From: an uncultured Paracoccus sp.
Lineage (GTDB): Bacteria; Pseudomonadota; Alphaproteobacteria; Rhodobacterales; Rhodobacteraceae
Assembly: GCF_947496875.1 (NCBI RefSeq)
Contig: NZ_CANMEH010000020.1
Coordinates: forward strand, 1 to 41,862
DNA length: 41,862 nt
Direction: 5' to 3'
Below the pieces are notes generated by a model. That model saw only the letters and a program-made list of their open reading frames with translations. It searched no databases and had not been told where the DNA came from. Both the position numbers and the translations under genes were made by a program. Shown piece by piece: positions 1 to 8,192 of the stretch (positions are counted from its first letter, which is position 1; every line of letters begins with the position of its first letter).

Positions 1-75
1 CTCAGCATCACAACGAAAGCCGCCTGATCATGCCCTCAGGCCATCCGGGAAATTACACCAGCTTGACGGACGTGA

Positions 76-372
76 CCGCTGATTGCCCGCCTGGACCGGA
101 CCCTGCGCCAGACCGGACGCACCGACGCCGATCTGATCGACACGCTGACCGAGGTGAAGGCCTGGCGCAACCTGCTGTGCCACGCGGTCTGGCAGCCGGC
201 GCCCGCGGGTGGGTGGCAGCCGGTCTTTGCCGGCAGTCGAGGCGAGCGCTTTGACGGAACGCTGGGGATCGAGGATCTGCGTGCGGTCCGCGCGCTGACC
301 ATGCACACCGCCCATAGGGCCGCGCGGGTGATCCATTCCACGGGCGATGGCGACTGGACGACCGACGACTGA
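76..372 (+). pseudogene. Small hypothetical protein with an HEPN-like R-x4-H motif, 5' end disrupted
   Basis: The frame ending at 372 is coding-like, with text such as DLIDTLTEVKAWRNLLCH followed by a GERFDGTLGIEDL segment. It resembles short uncharacterised alphaproteobacterial proteins that I recall but cannot name. RNLLCH fits the R-x4-6-H pattern of HEPN domains, which can be RNases or nucleic-acid-binding proteins; that link is inference from one short motif. In this frame there are stops at 64-66 and 73-75 and no good start after them (only CTG/ATT codons, then GTG at 154). An ATG at 30 opens in a different frame and runs into the same region, so a frameshift near position 75 is likely. 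A short product from GTG 154 (72 aa) is the alternative. Confidence 0.4.
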
Positions 373-405
373 GGGCGGACATTGCGCCGTTGAACCGGAG
401 TGCCG

Positions 406-867
406 ATGATGACCACGCCTGATACCCCCCGAGGTCCCCTGCAGTACCCGCCGGTTTGGCTGGCCCTGTTCGCCGCGATGGCATGGGCCGCCGGACAGTT
501 TTGGCCACACGGGTCCCCGTTCGTTCGGGTGATGGGGTGGGCGCTGATCGCAGCCGGTATCCTGCTGATGGGGGTGGCTGCGCTGACGATGGCACGCGCC
601 CGCGCTACCCTGATGCCGACCAGCCGCCCCACGGCGCTGGTCACCCACGGCGTCTACGCATTCAGCCGCAATCCGATCTATTTGGCCGATGCGATCATCC
701 TCGCCGGGTTGTGCCTGATCTGGGCACCGCTGGCGCTGCCGGTGCTGGTTCCCGGTTTCATGATCGCGATCACGCGGCGCTTCATTACGCGCGAGGAAAG
801 GTGGTTGCGCGAGCGGGATGCCGCGACCTTCAGCGCCTGGGCCGCACGGACACGGCGCTGGCTCTAG
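406..867 (+). CDS. Isoprenylcysteine carboxyl methyltransferase-like membrane protein
   Basis: A 153-residue integral membrane protein with about four hydrophobic helices. It matches the ICMT/PEMT (NnrU-like) methyltransferase fold: a central FSRNPIYLADA segment, where the Arg-Asn-Pro-x-Tyr core is typical, and a C-terminal E-E-R-W-L plus R-R-W-L tail. Bacterial members methylate small or lipid-like substrates using S-adenosylmethionine; the substrate here cannot be told. The ATG at 406 is preferred over GTG 400 because GGAG at 397-400 sits at the right distance. It stands alone, followed by a GC-rich hairpin and then hom. Confidence 0.75.
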   Translation: MMTTPDTPRGPLQYPPVWLALFAAMAWAAGQFWPHGSPFVRVMGWALIAAGILLMGVAALTMARARATLMPTSRPTALVTHGVYAFSRNPIYLADAIILAGLCLIWAPLALPVLVPGFMIAITRRFITREERWLRERDAATFSAWAARTRRWL

Positions 868-882
868 CGGACCGGCCCTCCT

Positions 883-903
883 GCCCGGCAAGGCGTGCCG
901 GGC
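883..903 (+). terminator. GC-rich hairpin, terminator-like without a T tract
   Basis: Perfect 8-bp stem GCCCGGCA / TGCCGGGC with a 5-nt loop, just downstream of the methyltransferase stop codon. Flanking GGCC sequences could extend it. No run of T follows, so it may act only as an mRNA 3' end or pause hairpin. Confidence 0.35.
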
Positions 904-969
904 GGCCGGTCGTTGCAATCCCCCCGCGGGCCGGGCTAACACCGCGCCACCCTAGTGCACGAGGCCCTC

Positions 970-2256
970 ATGTCCGCCCCCCTGCGTCTTGGCATCGCCG
1001 GTCTCGGCACGGTCGGGATCGGTGTCGTCAAGATCATCCAGAACCACGCCGACCTGCTGGCCGCGCGCTGCGGCCGCGCCGTGACCATCACCGCCGTCTG
1101 CGCCCGCGACCGGCACAAGAACCGCGACGCCGATCTGTCGGACTACGCGTGGGAGGAATCGGCCGTCGACCTGGCCCGGCGCGATGATGTGGACGTGTTC
1201 GTCGAGCTGATCGGCGGCGACGAGGGCATCGCCAAGGACGCGACCGAGGCAGCGCTGGACAGCGGCAAGGATGTGGTCACGGCCAACAAGGCGATGCTGG
1301 CCGTGCACGGCCAGGCGCTGGCCGAGCGGGCCGAGGCGCAGGACAGGCTGATCAGGTTCGAGGCGGCGGTCGCGGGCGGAATCCCGGTCATCAAGACGAT
1401 GACGGAAAGCCTGGCGGGCAATGCCCTCACCCGCGTCATGGGGGTGATGAACGGCACCTGCAACTACATCCTGACCCGGATGCAGTCCGCGGGCCTGCCC
1501 TACGAAACGGTATTCGAAGAAGCCCGGCAGCTCGGTTATCTGGAGGCTGATCCGACGCTGGACGTGGGCGGCATCGACGCATCTCACAAGCTGGCGATCC
1601 TGGCCGCGATCGCCTTCGGCACCCGCGTCGCCTTCGACGCGGTGGAGATCGAGGGCATCGAGCGGGTGTCGATCGACGACATCAACCGCGCCGCCGACAT
1701 GGGGTACCGGATCAAGCTGCTCGGCGTTGCCCAGATGACGGCGCGCGGGCTGGAACAGAGGATGTCGCCCTGCCTCGTGCCCTGCGACAGCCCGCTGGGC
1801 CAGCTGGAGGGCGGCACGAACATGGTCGTGATCGAGGGCGACGCGGTCGGGCAGATCGTGCTGCGCGGCGCCGGTGCCGGCGAAGGGCCCACCGCCAGCG
1901 CGGTCCTGTCCGACATCGTCGACATCGCGCGGGGCATCCGCCTGCCGGTGTTCGGCCAGCCGGCCGCGGCGCTGCAGACGCCCCATCCGGCCCGCACGGC
2001 GGTCCCCGCTGCCTATTACCTGCGCTTGGAACTGGCCGACAAGCCCGGGGCGCTGGCCAAGGTGGCCACGGTTCTGGGCGACGCCGGCATCTCGATCGAC
2101 CGGATGCGCCAGTATGGCCATGCCGCCGGATCGGCCCCGGTACTGATCGTCACTCACAAGACCACGCCCGAGGCGATCGACCATGCCATCGCCGCCCTGC
2201 CCCGTACCGGCGTGATCACCGGCGACCCCGTCGAGCTGCGCATCGAAGAGGTGTGA
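970..2256 (+). CDS. hom: Homoserine dehydrogenase
   Basis: Reduces L-aspartate 4-semialdehyde to L-homoserine with NAD(P)H, the branch point to threonine and methionine in the cytoplasm. The 428-residue product has an N-terminal Rossmann motif GLGTVG (residues 11-16), the catalytic domain with a GVMNGTCNYIL segment and an EADPTLDVGGIDASHK region typical of the family, and a C-terminal ACT domain (LELADKPGALAKVA, about residues 350-428) that usually binds a feedback amino acid. I chose ATG 970, which gives the usual MSxPLRLGIAGLG start; an in-frame GTG at 955 is the alternative. It is monocistronic here and converges with the gntR-type gene, with only about 20 bp between stops. Confidence 0.96.
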   Translation: MSAPLRLGIAGLGTVGIGVVKIIQNHADLLAARCGRAVTITAVCARDRHKNRDADLSDYAWEESAVDLARRDDVDVFVELIGGDEGIAKDATEAALDSGKDVVTANKAMLAVHGQALAERAEAQDRLIRFEAAVAGGIPVIKTMTESLAGNALTRVMGVMNGTCNYILTRMQSAGLPYETVFEEARQLGYLEADPTLDVGGIDASHKLAILAAIAFGTRVAFDAVEIEGIERVSIDDINRAADMGYRIKLLGVAQMTARGLEQRMSPCLVPCDSPLGQLEGGTNMVVIEGDAVGQIVLRGAGAGEGPTASAVLSDIVDIARGIRLPVFGQPAAALQTPHPARTAVPAAYYLRLELADKPGALAKVATVLGDAGISIDRMRQYGHAAGSAPVLIVTHKTTPEAIDHAIAALPRTGVITGDPVELRIEEV

Positions 2257-2275
2257 CGGCGGCCTGCGTCGCCGC

Positions 2276-2932
2276 TCAGCGCGGCGGCTCGGCCGGCATC
2301 AGGTGCCGCAGACCCTGCGAGACATCGGCGCGCACCGCCAGTCGCAGTCCCGGTTCGTCCCCGGCCCGCAAAGCAGCCAGGATCATCCGGTGGTGCCGGG
2401 GCGGCTCATTGCGGCGCATCCTCTGGTAGACGGCGCGCATAGTCGGGCCCAGCTGCAGCCAGATGGTTTCCAGGACGGCGAGCATCGCCGGCGCTTGCGC
2501 CCGCAGATACAGGGTGCGATGAAACTCCAGATTGGACCGCATGTAGCCGACCGCGTCATGGTTCTGCGCGGCGTCGCCGATCCCGGCGTTGATCGCCGCC
2601 AGCCGGTCGATCAGCGCCAGATGCGCTCGTGGCAGGGCGCGCGCGGCAAGTTCCGGCTCGATCAGCGCCCGCAGGGTCGCCAGTTCCTCCAGCCGCTCCA
2701 CCGACAGTTCCGGCGTCGTGACACGGCCGGACCCGGAGAGCGTCAGCGCGCCTTCGGCGACCAGCCGTCGCACCGCCTCGCGCGCGGGGGTCATGCTAAC
2801 CCGGTGTTCCGCGGCCAGCCCGCGCAAGGTCAGGGCACGTCCCGGCGGCAGTTCGCCCAGCATGATCCGCCCGCGCAGGCTGCGATACAGCCGCTCATGC
2901 GCGGCGGGCTGGGTCGGGGTGGCAGTGGCCAT
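2276..2932 (-). CDS. GntR-family transcriptional regulator, FCD subfamily
   Basis: A 218-residue DNA-binding regulator. The N-terminal winged helix contains the family hallmarks LYRSLRGRIMLGELPPG and L-x-G-L-A-x3-x-V-S-x-T-P-A-R-E-A-V-R-R-L, followed by an all-helical FCD effector domain (D/E-rich ELATLRALIEPELAARAL, then conserved H residues in EFHRTLY). FCD regulators usually sense small carboxylic acids and repress catabolic genes; the target is not evident, since the neighbours are hom and a peptidase. The ATG at 2932 places the start just before the winged helix; an upstream in-frame start at 2995 would add 21 residues of unlikely sequence. It lies downstream of the metallopeptidase gene on the same strand and could be cotranscribed with it. 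Confidence 0.88.
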   Translation of the reverse strand: MATATPTQPAAHERLYRSLRGRIMLGELPPGRALTLRGLAAEHRVSMTPAREAVRRLVAEGALTLSGSGRVTTPELSVERLEELATLRALIEPELAARALPRAHLALIDRLAAINAGIGDAAQNHDAVGYMRSNLEFHRTLYLRAQAPAMLAVLETIWLQLGPTMRAVYQRMRRNEPPRHHRMILAALRAGDEPGLRLAVRADVSQGLRHLMPAEPPR

Positions 2933-3010
2933 GAGATGCTTGTGATCACACGCACGGCACGGGTCAAGAGACGCGGCGGCCCCGTGTTCGGTCAATCCTC
3001 CTGCGGGACT

Positions 3011-3718
3011 CTAGTCGCGGAAGCGCCAGCACAGCAGATCGCCGCCGTGCCGCCGCAACCACGCCCGATGCGCTGCATGCTCCGGCAGCAGGCGCTCTAC
3101 TTCCCCCCAGAACCGTGGCGAATGGTCCATGTGAGCCAGATGCGCGACCTCGTGGGCGGCGACGTAATCCAGCACCGCCGGTGGGGCCATCGCCAGGCGC
3201 CATGAAAACATCAGCCTGCCATCATGCGTGCAGCTGCCCCAGCGCGACCGCGTGTCGCGCAGGGTGATCGCGGCAAACCCTCGGCCCAGCACCGCCACAT
3301 GACGGTCGCAGGCAGCGGCCAGCCGGTCGCGGGCCCGATGTTTCAGCCACGCCTCGAGCAGCGGACCGACCGGGCGGTGATCCGGGACCATAAGCACGTC
3401 CGCATCCAGCGCAACGGTCCGCACCGGACCCGGCGTCACGATGCGGTCGCGCCCCTCGACCGGAAGGGCAGACCCAGGGACCACAGTCCGGGGCACCGGC
3501 ATGGCGCTGCGGGTCTGACGCAGCCACCCGGCCCGCGACACGGCGAAGGCGCGCGCCGCGGCGGGATCGGCGCGCAGCGGCATGGTCAGCACCACACCGC
3601 CGTCGCTACGCGAAACCCGCAGGGTCATCCGGCGCGCGCGCGCATGGCGGCGCAGCGTGACCGGGATGTCGCCGTCCACCACGATGATCGCTGCATCCCC
3701 TCCGGTCATCCCTGCCAT
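3011..3718 (-). CDS. YgjP-like M48-type metallopeptidase (DUF45/SprT-like)
   Basis: A 235-residue cytoplasmic protein with the zinc motif HEVAH (residues 189-193), a downstream H-M-D-H-S-P-x-F-W segment and the RDTRSRWGSC block characteristic of the YgjP/DUF45 family. These are putative zinc-dependent proteases linked with the SprT-like group; physiological substrates are generally unknown. Length and domain order are normal. It ends 78 bp before the GntR regulator on the same strand. Its start region faces the FYDLN gene in a divergent arrangement. Confidence 0.88.
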   Translation of the reverse strand: MAGMTGGDAAIIVVDGDIPVTLRRHARARRMTLRVSRSDGGVVLTMPLRADPAAARAFAVSRAGWLRQTRSAMPVPRTVVPGSALPVEGRDRIVTPGPVRTVALDADVLMVPDHRPVGPLLEAWLKHRARDRLAAACDRHVAVLGRGFAAITLRDTRSRWGSCTHDGRLMFSWRLAMAPPAVLDYVAAHEVAHLAHMDHSPRFWGEVERLLPEHAAHRAWLRRHGGDLLCWRFRD

Positions 3719-3759
3719 CCCGTCGAACCGTCAGCCCGGCCCGGATCGGGGAAAAGGCT

Positions 3760-3788
3760 TTGACACCCCCCGGCGCCTGTGGCACGGG
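3760..3788 (+). promoter_or_regulatory. Possible sigma-70 promoter of the FYDLN gene
   Basis: A perfect -35 TTGACA at 3760-3765 lies about 60 bp before the ATG. The best-placed -10 (CACGGG at 3783-3788, 17-bp spacing) is weak, as is common in GC-rich Rhodobacterales promoters. Confidence 0.35.
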
Positions 3789-3826
3789 ACACCGGATCTA
3801 CCTGACCCCGGCAGAAAGACATTGCA

Positions 3827-4144
3827 ATGCCCAAGGAAGAATGGGGCACGAAACGCCTGTGCCCGCAGTGCCAGACACGGTTCTATGACCTGCAGCACGA
3901 TCCGATGACCTGCCCGTCCTGCGGGGTCGAGTTCACGCTCGAGGCGCTGCAGAGCGGCCGCACCCGGGCGCTGATTTCGGAAAAGACCGCAGCACCCGAC
4001 ACCGACCAGGACGCAAGCCTTGATGACGAGGAGCTGGGTGACGACGCCGGCGATCTGGACGACGATCTGCTGGAAGACGACGACGATGAAGACAACGTGT
4101 CGCTGGACGAGATCGCCGACGTCGCAGAAAGCGACGAGGACTGA
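3827..4144 (+). CDS. TIGR02300 (FYDLN acid) family zinc-ribbon protein
   Basis: A 105-residue protein conserved in alphaproteobacteria and of unknown function. The N-terminal half is a zinc ribbon with two C-x2-C pairs (Cys12/15 and Cys29/32) around the signature R-F-Y-D-L (residues 18-22). The C-terminal half is a very acidic tail with several D/E runs. Name and boundaries follow the family signature, which I recognise; a nucleic-acid or protein-binding role is inference only. It has its own upstream -35-like element and is followed at once by a strong terminator, so it is a single-gene transcript. Confidence 0.93.
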   Translation: MPKEEWGTKRLCPQCQTRFYDLQHDPMTCPSCGVEFTLEALQSGRTRALISEKTAAPDTDQDASLDDEELGDDAGDLDDDLLEDDDDEDNVSLDEIADVAESDED

Positions 4145-4171
4145 TCCTCGCCAGGCGCCGCGCGTGAACAG

Positions 4172-4194
4172 AGGGGCCATGAGGCCCCTTTTTT
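4172..4194 (+). terminator. Rho-independent terminator
   Basis: Perfect stem AGGGGCC / GGCCCCT, loop ATGA, then six T residues, 28 bp after the FYDLN stop codon. Confidence 0.92.
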
Positions 4195-4235
4195 CATGGC
4201 GATCGTCACCGCCCGCGCTGCCTGACTTTTTGCGC

Positions 4236-4264
4236 TTGCGCCCCCGGACGCCTGCTCCTATACG
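4236..4264 (+). promoter_or_regulatory. Promoter of tRNA-Ala
   Basis: -35 TTGCGC (4236-4241), 17-bp spacer, -10 TATACG (4259-4264), ending 41 bp before the first base of the tRNA. Position and spacing fit a stable-RNA sigma-70 promoter. Confidence 0.6.
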
Positions 4265-4305
4265 ACCCCCCACGCAGGCAGCGGTTGCTGCTGCGGACCT
4301 CCGGT

Positions 4306-4381
<76 letters not shown>

Positions 4382-4401
4382 AACTCCACTGCCCCGCCAA
4401 G

Positions 4402-4419
4402 GGTCCGCTTTCTCGGACC
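4402..4419 (+). terminator. Hairpin downstream of tRNA-Ala, terminator-like
   Basis: Perfect 6-bp stem GGTCCG / CGGACC with a 6-nt loop, 20 bp after the tRNA and before the convergent tadE gene. No T tract follows, so its role as a terminator is uncertain. Confidence 0.3.
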
Positions 4420-4487
4420 GCGCGACGGTGAACCCGCCCGGAAAAGTAGGCGTCAATCGATACCAAAACAGCTATTTCGTCTGGCCC

Positions 4488-4889
4488 TCAAGGCAGCGGG
4501 ATCGATCGATCAACGCTGAGTGTAATGCTGTTCTGATACAGGTCGGGCAGCAGCAGGGTCAGGGGCTGTCGCAGGGTGATCGGCATGATTCCGTCGACCG
4601 AGGGCAGAGCAAGTTCGACCTGCAGTTCACTCTGATCGAATGTGATCGTGTCGCGGATGGCCGCTTCCAGCTCCTCGAGATCAGTGGCCGTTTGCGGGCG
4701 ATGGATCAGCGCTTTTCGCGTTGCGATGTCTGCCGCGAAGACCAGTTGATTGCGGATGAACAGGGCGCGGCCGAACTCGAATATCCCCAGGATCAGGACG
4801 ATGGCGAGCAAGCCGACCAACGCGAACTCGATCGCCGCCACCCCGGACTCGCAGCACAGCGGGCGGCGCAGCTGTCGACGGTGCGTCAT
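4488..4889 (-). CDS. TadE-like pseudopilin, pilus assembly protein
   Basis: A 133-residue protein with the classic TadE signature: a short basic N-terminus, a G-V-A-A-I-E-F-A-L processing-like site (Glu five residues into the mature helix), one long hydrophobic helix and a periplasmic C-terminal domain. TadE/TadF pseudopilins are processed by the Tad prepilin peptidase and help assemble Flp pili at the inner membrane. Its ATG overlaps the stop of the upstream TadE-like gene by 4 nt (ATGA), showing translational coupling. An upstream in-frame extension to 5015 is just the shadow of that gene. It is last in this minus-strand cluster. Confidence 0.88.
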   Translation of the reverse strand: MTHRRQLRRPLCCESGVAAIEFALVGLLAIVLILGIFEFGRALFIRNQLVFAADIATRKALIHRPQTATDLEELEAAIRDTITFDQSELQVELALPSVDGIMPITLRQPLTLLLPDLYQNSITLSVDRSIPLP

Positions 4890-5338
4890 CGCACCTGCAC
4901 TTGCAGGGATCGCGACAGGACGATGTCTGGGAGGAATATCCCCGAGAATGACTTCGAAGCAGTCAGAGAATAATAGATCCCCGTGGGCTCGGCGCCCGGA
5001 CAGGTGGTGGAACAATCAACTGTGACCTGGGGGTTGTCGGGACAGGCACACATTGGCGACGTCGGCACCTCGACGAAAACAGACTCGTCGCCACTGGCTG
5101 CGATTAGCATCGGTTCGATCTTTGCAGCGTCAACACCCGCCATGATGCTCTGCGCCCCTGTTCGCAGAAGCGACCCGATGGTCATCTGCTCGGTGAGCGC
5201 GCGGCCCACATCCACGGTTCCGAGGAGGCCGAGCACCAGAACCGGAGCGAGCAGGGCAAACTCGATGGCGGATGCGCCCCGTTCCGCGACAAGGATCGAG
5301 GACAGCTTCCGGTAGACGGTGAGCGGGAACGATCCCAT
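4886..5338 (-). CDS. TadE/TadG-family pilus assembly protein
   Basis: A 150-residue protein with a basic start, the A-S-A-I-E-F-A-L-L pseudopilin motif, a hydrophobic helix, and a periplasmic domain rich in cysteine (CACPDNP, CSTTCPG) that probably forms disulfides. The length is that of TadE/TadF rather than a full TadG. A GGAG-type ribosome site lies about 10 nt before the ATG. It is coupled to the next TadE-like gene by a 4-nt overlap. About 220 bp without genes separate it from the lipoprotein gene upstream, so it may have its own promoter. Confidence 0.85.
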   Translation of the reverse strand: MGSFPLTVYRKLSSILVAERGASAIEFALLAPVLVLGLLGTVDVGRALTEQMTIGSLLRTGAQSIMAGVDAAKIEPMLIAASGDESVFVEVPTSPMCACPDNPQVTVDCSTTCPGAEPTGIYYSLTASKSFSGIFLPDIVLSRSLQVQVR

Positions 5339-5559
5339 CAGGCAACACGTCTCCTCGCGCTGGCAGGACTAGCCTGACCGACGCGATAAGCCCGATGGCG
5401 AATGGAAACAATCGCAAAGCGGGAACAAGGTAAACGCCAGATCAACGCGCAGGGTCGGCTTCGCTGTCCAACACAGACGAGGTCAGTCAAAACCGGCGGC
5501 TAAATGGCAATGCCGGAGAAGGTCGCTGCCTACTGGACCTGAACGACAAGGCGGGGAGC

Positions 5560-5823
5560 CTAGGTGGCCGGCGTGACCTCCACGGCCGAAACCGGGCTTG
5601 CGACCGGCGCGGCGCCTGTCTGGTATTGCTGTATCACGTCGACCGCGCGTGGTCCAAAGCCGCCCGGGTTCGCGCCATACCCATAGGCAGGCCCGATCGT
5701 CTGGCTGCTCAGGTTTCTAAGTTGCGCCGACCCGGCGTCCGGAAACAGCCCGTCCGTATGGGACATCGGGTCCGCGCACCCTGCCAAGGCCGTGACAGCG
5801 CTCAGAAACAGGGCTCTAACCAC
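5560..5823 (-). CDS. Small lipoprotein of the Tad locus
   Basis: An 87-residue protein with a lipoprotein signal peptide (RALFLSAVTALAGC, lipobox L-A-G-C) and a short Gly/Pro/Ala-rich mature part. I chose GTG 5823 because a GAGGG ribosome site lies 8 nt upstream; it overlaps the end of the secretin gene by 8 nt. A TTG at 5850 would add nine residues. Small lipoproteins next to RcpA often act as pilotins or secretin partners (RcpB/TadD-like roles), but there is no family signature here, so this is inference from position. Confidence 0.65.
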   Translation of the reverse strand: MVRALFLSAVTALAGCADPMSHTDGLFPDAGSAQLRNLSSQTIGPAYGYGANPGGFGPRAVDVIQQYQTGAAPVASPVSAVEVTPAT

Positions 5824-7195
5824 CGCTGCTGCCCTCGATGATGTGCCCAAACGGTCCGTCGATCGAGCGCCTGCGCAGGCGGCGCTCCAACTCGCCGCGG
5901 GTGATCTCCTGCGTGCCGGTCAGGAAGAACTCCCCCTCGGTCGTCAGGATCGAGTCGTCCAGCGGGGTTGCGATCCGTTCCGTGGGGCCACCAGGCTTGT
6001 TCAGGTACGGTGTGACGATGATGACCAGGTCGGTTTCATCCTTCTGCCACGACGCCGAGCGAAAGAGCGCCCCCAGCACCGGAACGCTACCCAGCCACGG
6101 CACCTGCGACCGGCGCCGCGCGTTGTTGCGCTGCAGCAGGCCGGCGATCACGAAGCTCTGCCCGGCACGTAGTTCGATCGTCGTACTGGCGCGCCGCGTG
6201 GAAAAGCTCGGCAGCTCGATGGTGCCGGTGTTGTAGGTGTTGTTCAGGTCAAGCTGGCTGACCTCGGGCTCGAGCGTCAGGTTGATCAGGCCGTTGCCCA
6301 GCACGACGGGCGTGAAACTGAGCCGGACCCCGAACTCCTTGTATTCGACGCTCACCTCGTCACCGTCCTGCGCCACCGGGATGGGCACCTCGCCACCGGC
6401 CAGAAAGCTGGCCGTTTCCCCGGACAGCGCGGCCAGCGTCGGCTCGGCAAGGTTGCGCACCAGCCCCCTCTCCTCCAGCGCCTCGATCAGGAGATTGACC
6501 GATATCCCGTCCTCGACCAGGGTCGCGAGGAAGCTGCCGAACGGCACCGGATTGGCGATCCGGCCGGTCCCCAGCTGAAGGCGGTCATTCGAGTCGCTCT
6601 GCGCCACGACCCCGAGGCCGATGGCCTGGCCGGCCTCGCGGGATGCCTCGATCATCCGGACTTTCAGGAAGACCTGCTGCGGATCGACGACGTCGATGGC
6701 GTTGACCACCGCGTCCGATCCGTACTGGTCGGCGATTTCCAGCACGCGCGTCAGCGTCACCGCGTCGGGAACGGTTCCCGACAGGCGCAACCGCCCGTTC
6801 ACGGATTCCGCCCTGACATTGCCACCCACCCCGCGCAGCACCGACGCAAGGTCCCCCGTGTCGACCGTGATCTCGAGATCGACCAGCCCGACGAGCGCGT
6901 CCTCTGAAAACACCTGCAGGTTCGTCTGCCCCAAGCTCTGCCCCAGGATGAAGAACGATCGCGGGGACACCACGACGACATCGGCGATCTCGGCGTCTCC
7001 GATCACCACTTCCTGGATGTCCTGTGCGGTCGTGAACACGCGGGACTCGCCCACCGGGATCTGCAGTTGCGCGGCTCGGCTGGTGCTGAGCGTGACCCCG
7101 GTCCCGTCCTGCGCCACGCCGGAGGTTGCAAACAGGCACAGCAGCATGAACGCCCACGCAAGCCGCGGCAGCATGGCGTTAACCGGATGAGGCAT
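5816..7195 (-). CDS. RcpA/CpaC-type outer-membrane secretin of a Tad pilus
   Basis: A 459-residue secretin forming the outer-membrane channel for Flp/Tad pili. It has a signal peptide (LAWAFMLLCLFATSGVAQ), then the pilus-assembly N-terminal domain (IPVGESRVFTT to SFFILGQSLGQTNLQVF), a BON-like domain with GRLRLSGTVPD, and the C-terminal secretin domain (EPTLAALSGETASFLAGGEVPIPV, VPWLGSVPVLGALFRS, DLVIIVTPYL). Length and order are normal. ATG 7195 has an AGGA site and overlaps the TPR gene by 17 nt; ATG 7174, right at the signal peptide, is equally possible. It sits between the TPR and lipoprotein genes on the minus strand. Confidence 0.92.
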   Translation of the reverse strand: MPHPVNAMLPRLAWAFMLLCLFATSGVAQDGTGVTLSTSRAAQLQIPVGESRVFTTAQDIQEVVIGDAEIADVVVVSPRSFFILGQSLGQTNLQVFSEDALVGLVDLEITVDTGDLASVLRGVGGNVRAESVNGRLRLSGTVPDAVTLTRVLEIADQYGSDAVVNAIDVVDPQQVFLKVRMIEASREAGQAIGLGVVAQSDSNDRLQLGTGRIANPVPFGSFLATLVEDGISVNLLIEALEERGLVRNLAEPTLAALSGETASFLAGGEVPIPVAQDGDEVSVEYKEFGVRLSFTPVVLGNGLINLTLEPEVSQLDLNNTYNTGTIELPSFSTRRASTTIELRAGQSFVIAGLLQRNNARRRSQVPWLGSVPVLGALFRSASWQKDETDLVIIVTPYLNKPGGPTERIATPLDDSILTTEGEFFLTGTQEITRGELERRLRRRSIDGPFGHIIEGSSGG

Positions 7196-7484
7196 TGCGG
7201 AGGATCCTGAGGTTGTTCTCGATGACCGGGTGGCCGGGCTGCAGGCGCCGGGCCTGCGCCAGGCTGACCGAGGCGCGGCCGTAATCGCCGCGGAGCAGGT
7301 ACGAGAAGCCGACGTTGTTGTGATAGGCAAAGGTTTCGCCGCCGATCTTGCGGCAGCTGGCATAGGTCTGATCGGCGAGCTCGAACCGGTACAGCCAGTC
7401 ATATGAGCCTGCGAGGCCCAAGCAGGCCTCCATGTTCCGGGGCGACCCTTTCAATGCCTGCGCGAAATAGCGCGCCGCATAGCG
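7179..7484 (-). pseudogene. TadD-like TPR protein, 5'-truncated
   Basis: Only the C-terminal part of a tetratricopeptide-repeat protein is present: YAARYFAQALKGSPRN, GLAGSYDWLYRFELADQTY, FAYHNNVGFSYLLRGDYGRA, then a final ARRLQPGHPVIENNL repeat. This is typical of TadD lipoproteins, which support pilus secretion in the Tad system. The TPR pattern continues upstream of any start codon and then ends where TRAP-transporter sequence begins on the opposite strand (7480-7493). The signal peptide and first repeats are missing. The only starts inside are a TTG at 7454 and an internal ATG, neither with a convincing ribosome site. It is probably non-functional, unless the seam is an assembly error. Confidence 0.75.
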
Positions 7485-8126
7485 CTGGCGCTGATGACGC
7501 CGATCATCATCGTCGGCGGCATCGTCGGCGGCTTCTTCACGCCGACCGAGGCCTCGGTGATTGCGGCACTCTATGCCCTCTTCCTCGGCGTGGTCGTCTA
7601 CCGCACCATCGGCCTGCGCCTGCTGACCGAGGTCCTCTACGACACGGGGCGCTTCGCCTCAATCGCGCTGTTCTGCATCGGCACCGCCAGCGCCTTCGGC
7701 TGGCTGCTGGCCTATTTCAAGGTGCCGGCCGCCCTCGTCCTCTACGTGCAGGCGATGGAGCTGGGCGTGACCGAGATGGGCTTTGCGGTGGCGATCGCGT
7801 TCCTGATCATCGGCTGCTTCATCGATGCGATCCCCGCGATCATCATCCTCGGAACGGTGCTCTGGCCGGTCACCCAGGCGGTGGGCATGCACCCGATCCA
7901 CTTCGCCATGATCGGCGTGATCAGCCTGGCCTTCGGGCTGGTGACGCCGCCCTACGGGCTGTGCCTGCTGATCTCCTGTTCGGTGGCCGGCATATCGGTG
8001 AAACGGGCGCTGCGCGACGTCGCCATCATCCTGGCGCCGATGCTGGCCATTCTGGCACTGATCATCATCTTTCCGTCGATCAGCCTCTGGCTGCCGCGGA
8101 TGCTGATGCCACAATTCGTCGACTGA
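7482..8126 (+). pseudogene. TRAP transporter large permease (DctM), 3' half only
   Basis: About 214 residues matching the second half of DctM-type permeases: MTPIIIVGGIVGGFFTPTEA at its start, then several hydrophobic helices and the conserved GLVTPPYGLCLL segment. Whole DctM proteins run about 425-440 residues, so roughly half is missing, along with the small permease and binding protein usually encoded upstream. The frame is joined directly to the truncated TPR gene, and no ribosome site precedes ATG 7494. The intact protein would be the membrane subunit of a sodium-driven uptake system for carboxylates or sugar acids. The following epimerase is probably its former operon partner. Confidence 0.85.
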
Positions 8127-8192
8127 GCCGTCGAGGGGAGCATCTAGGCATGGACCGAGCCTGTCGTTCGTCATGACACCGGGAGGGAACAG

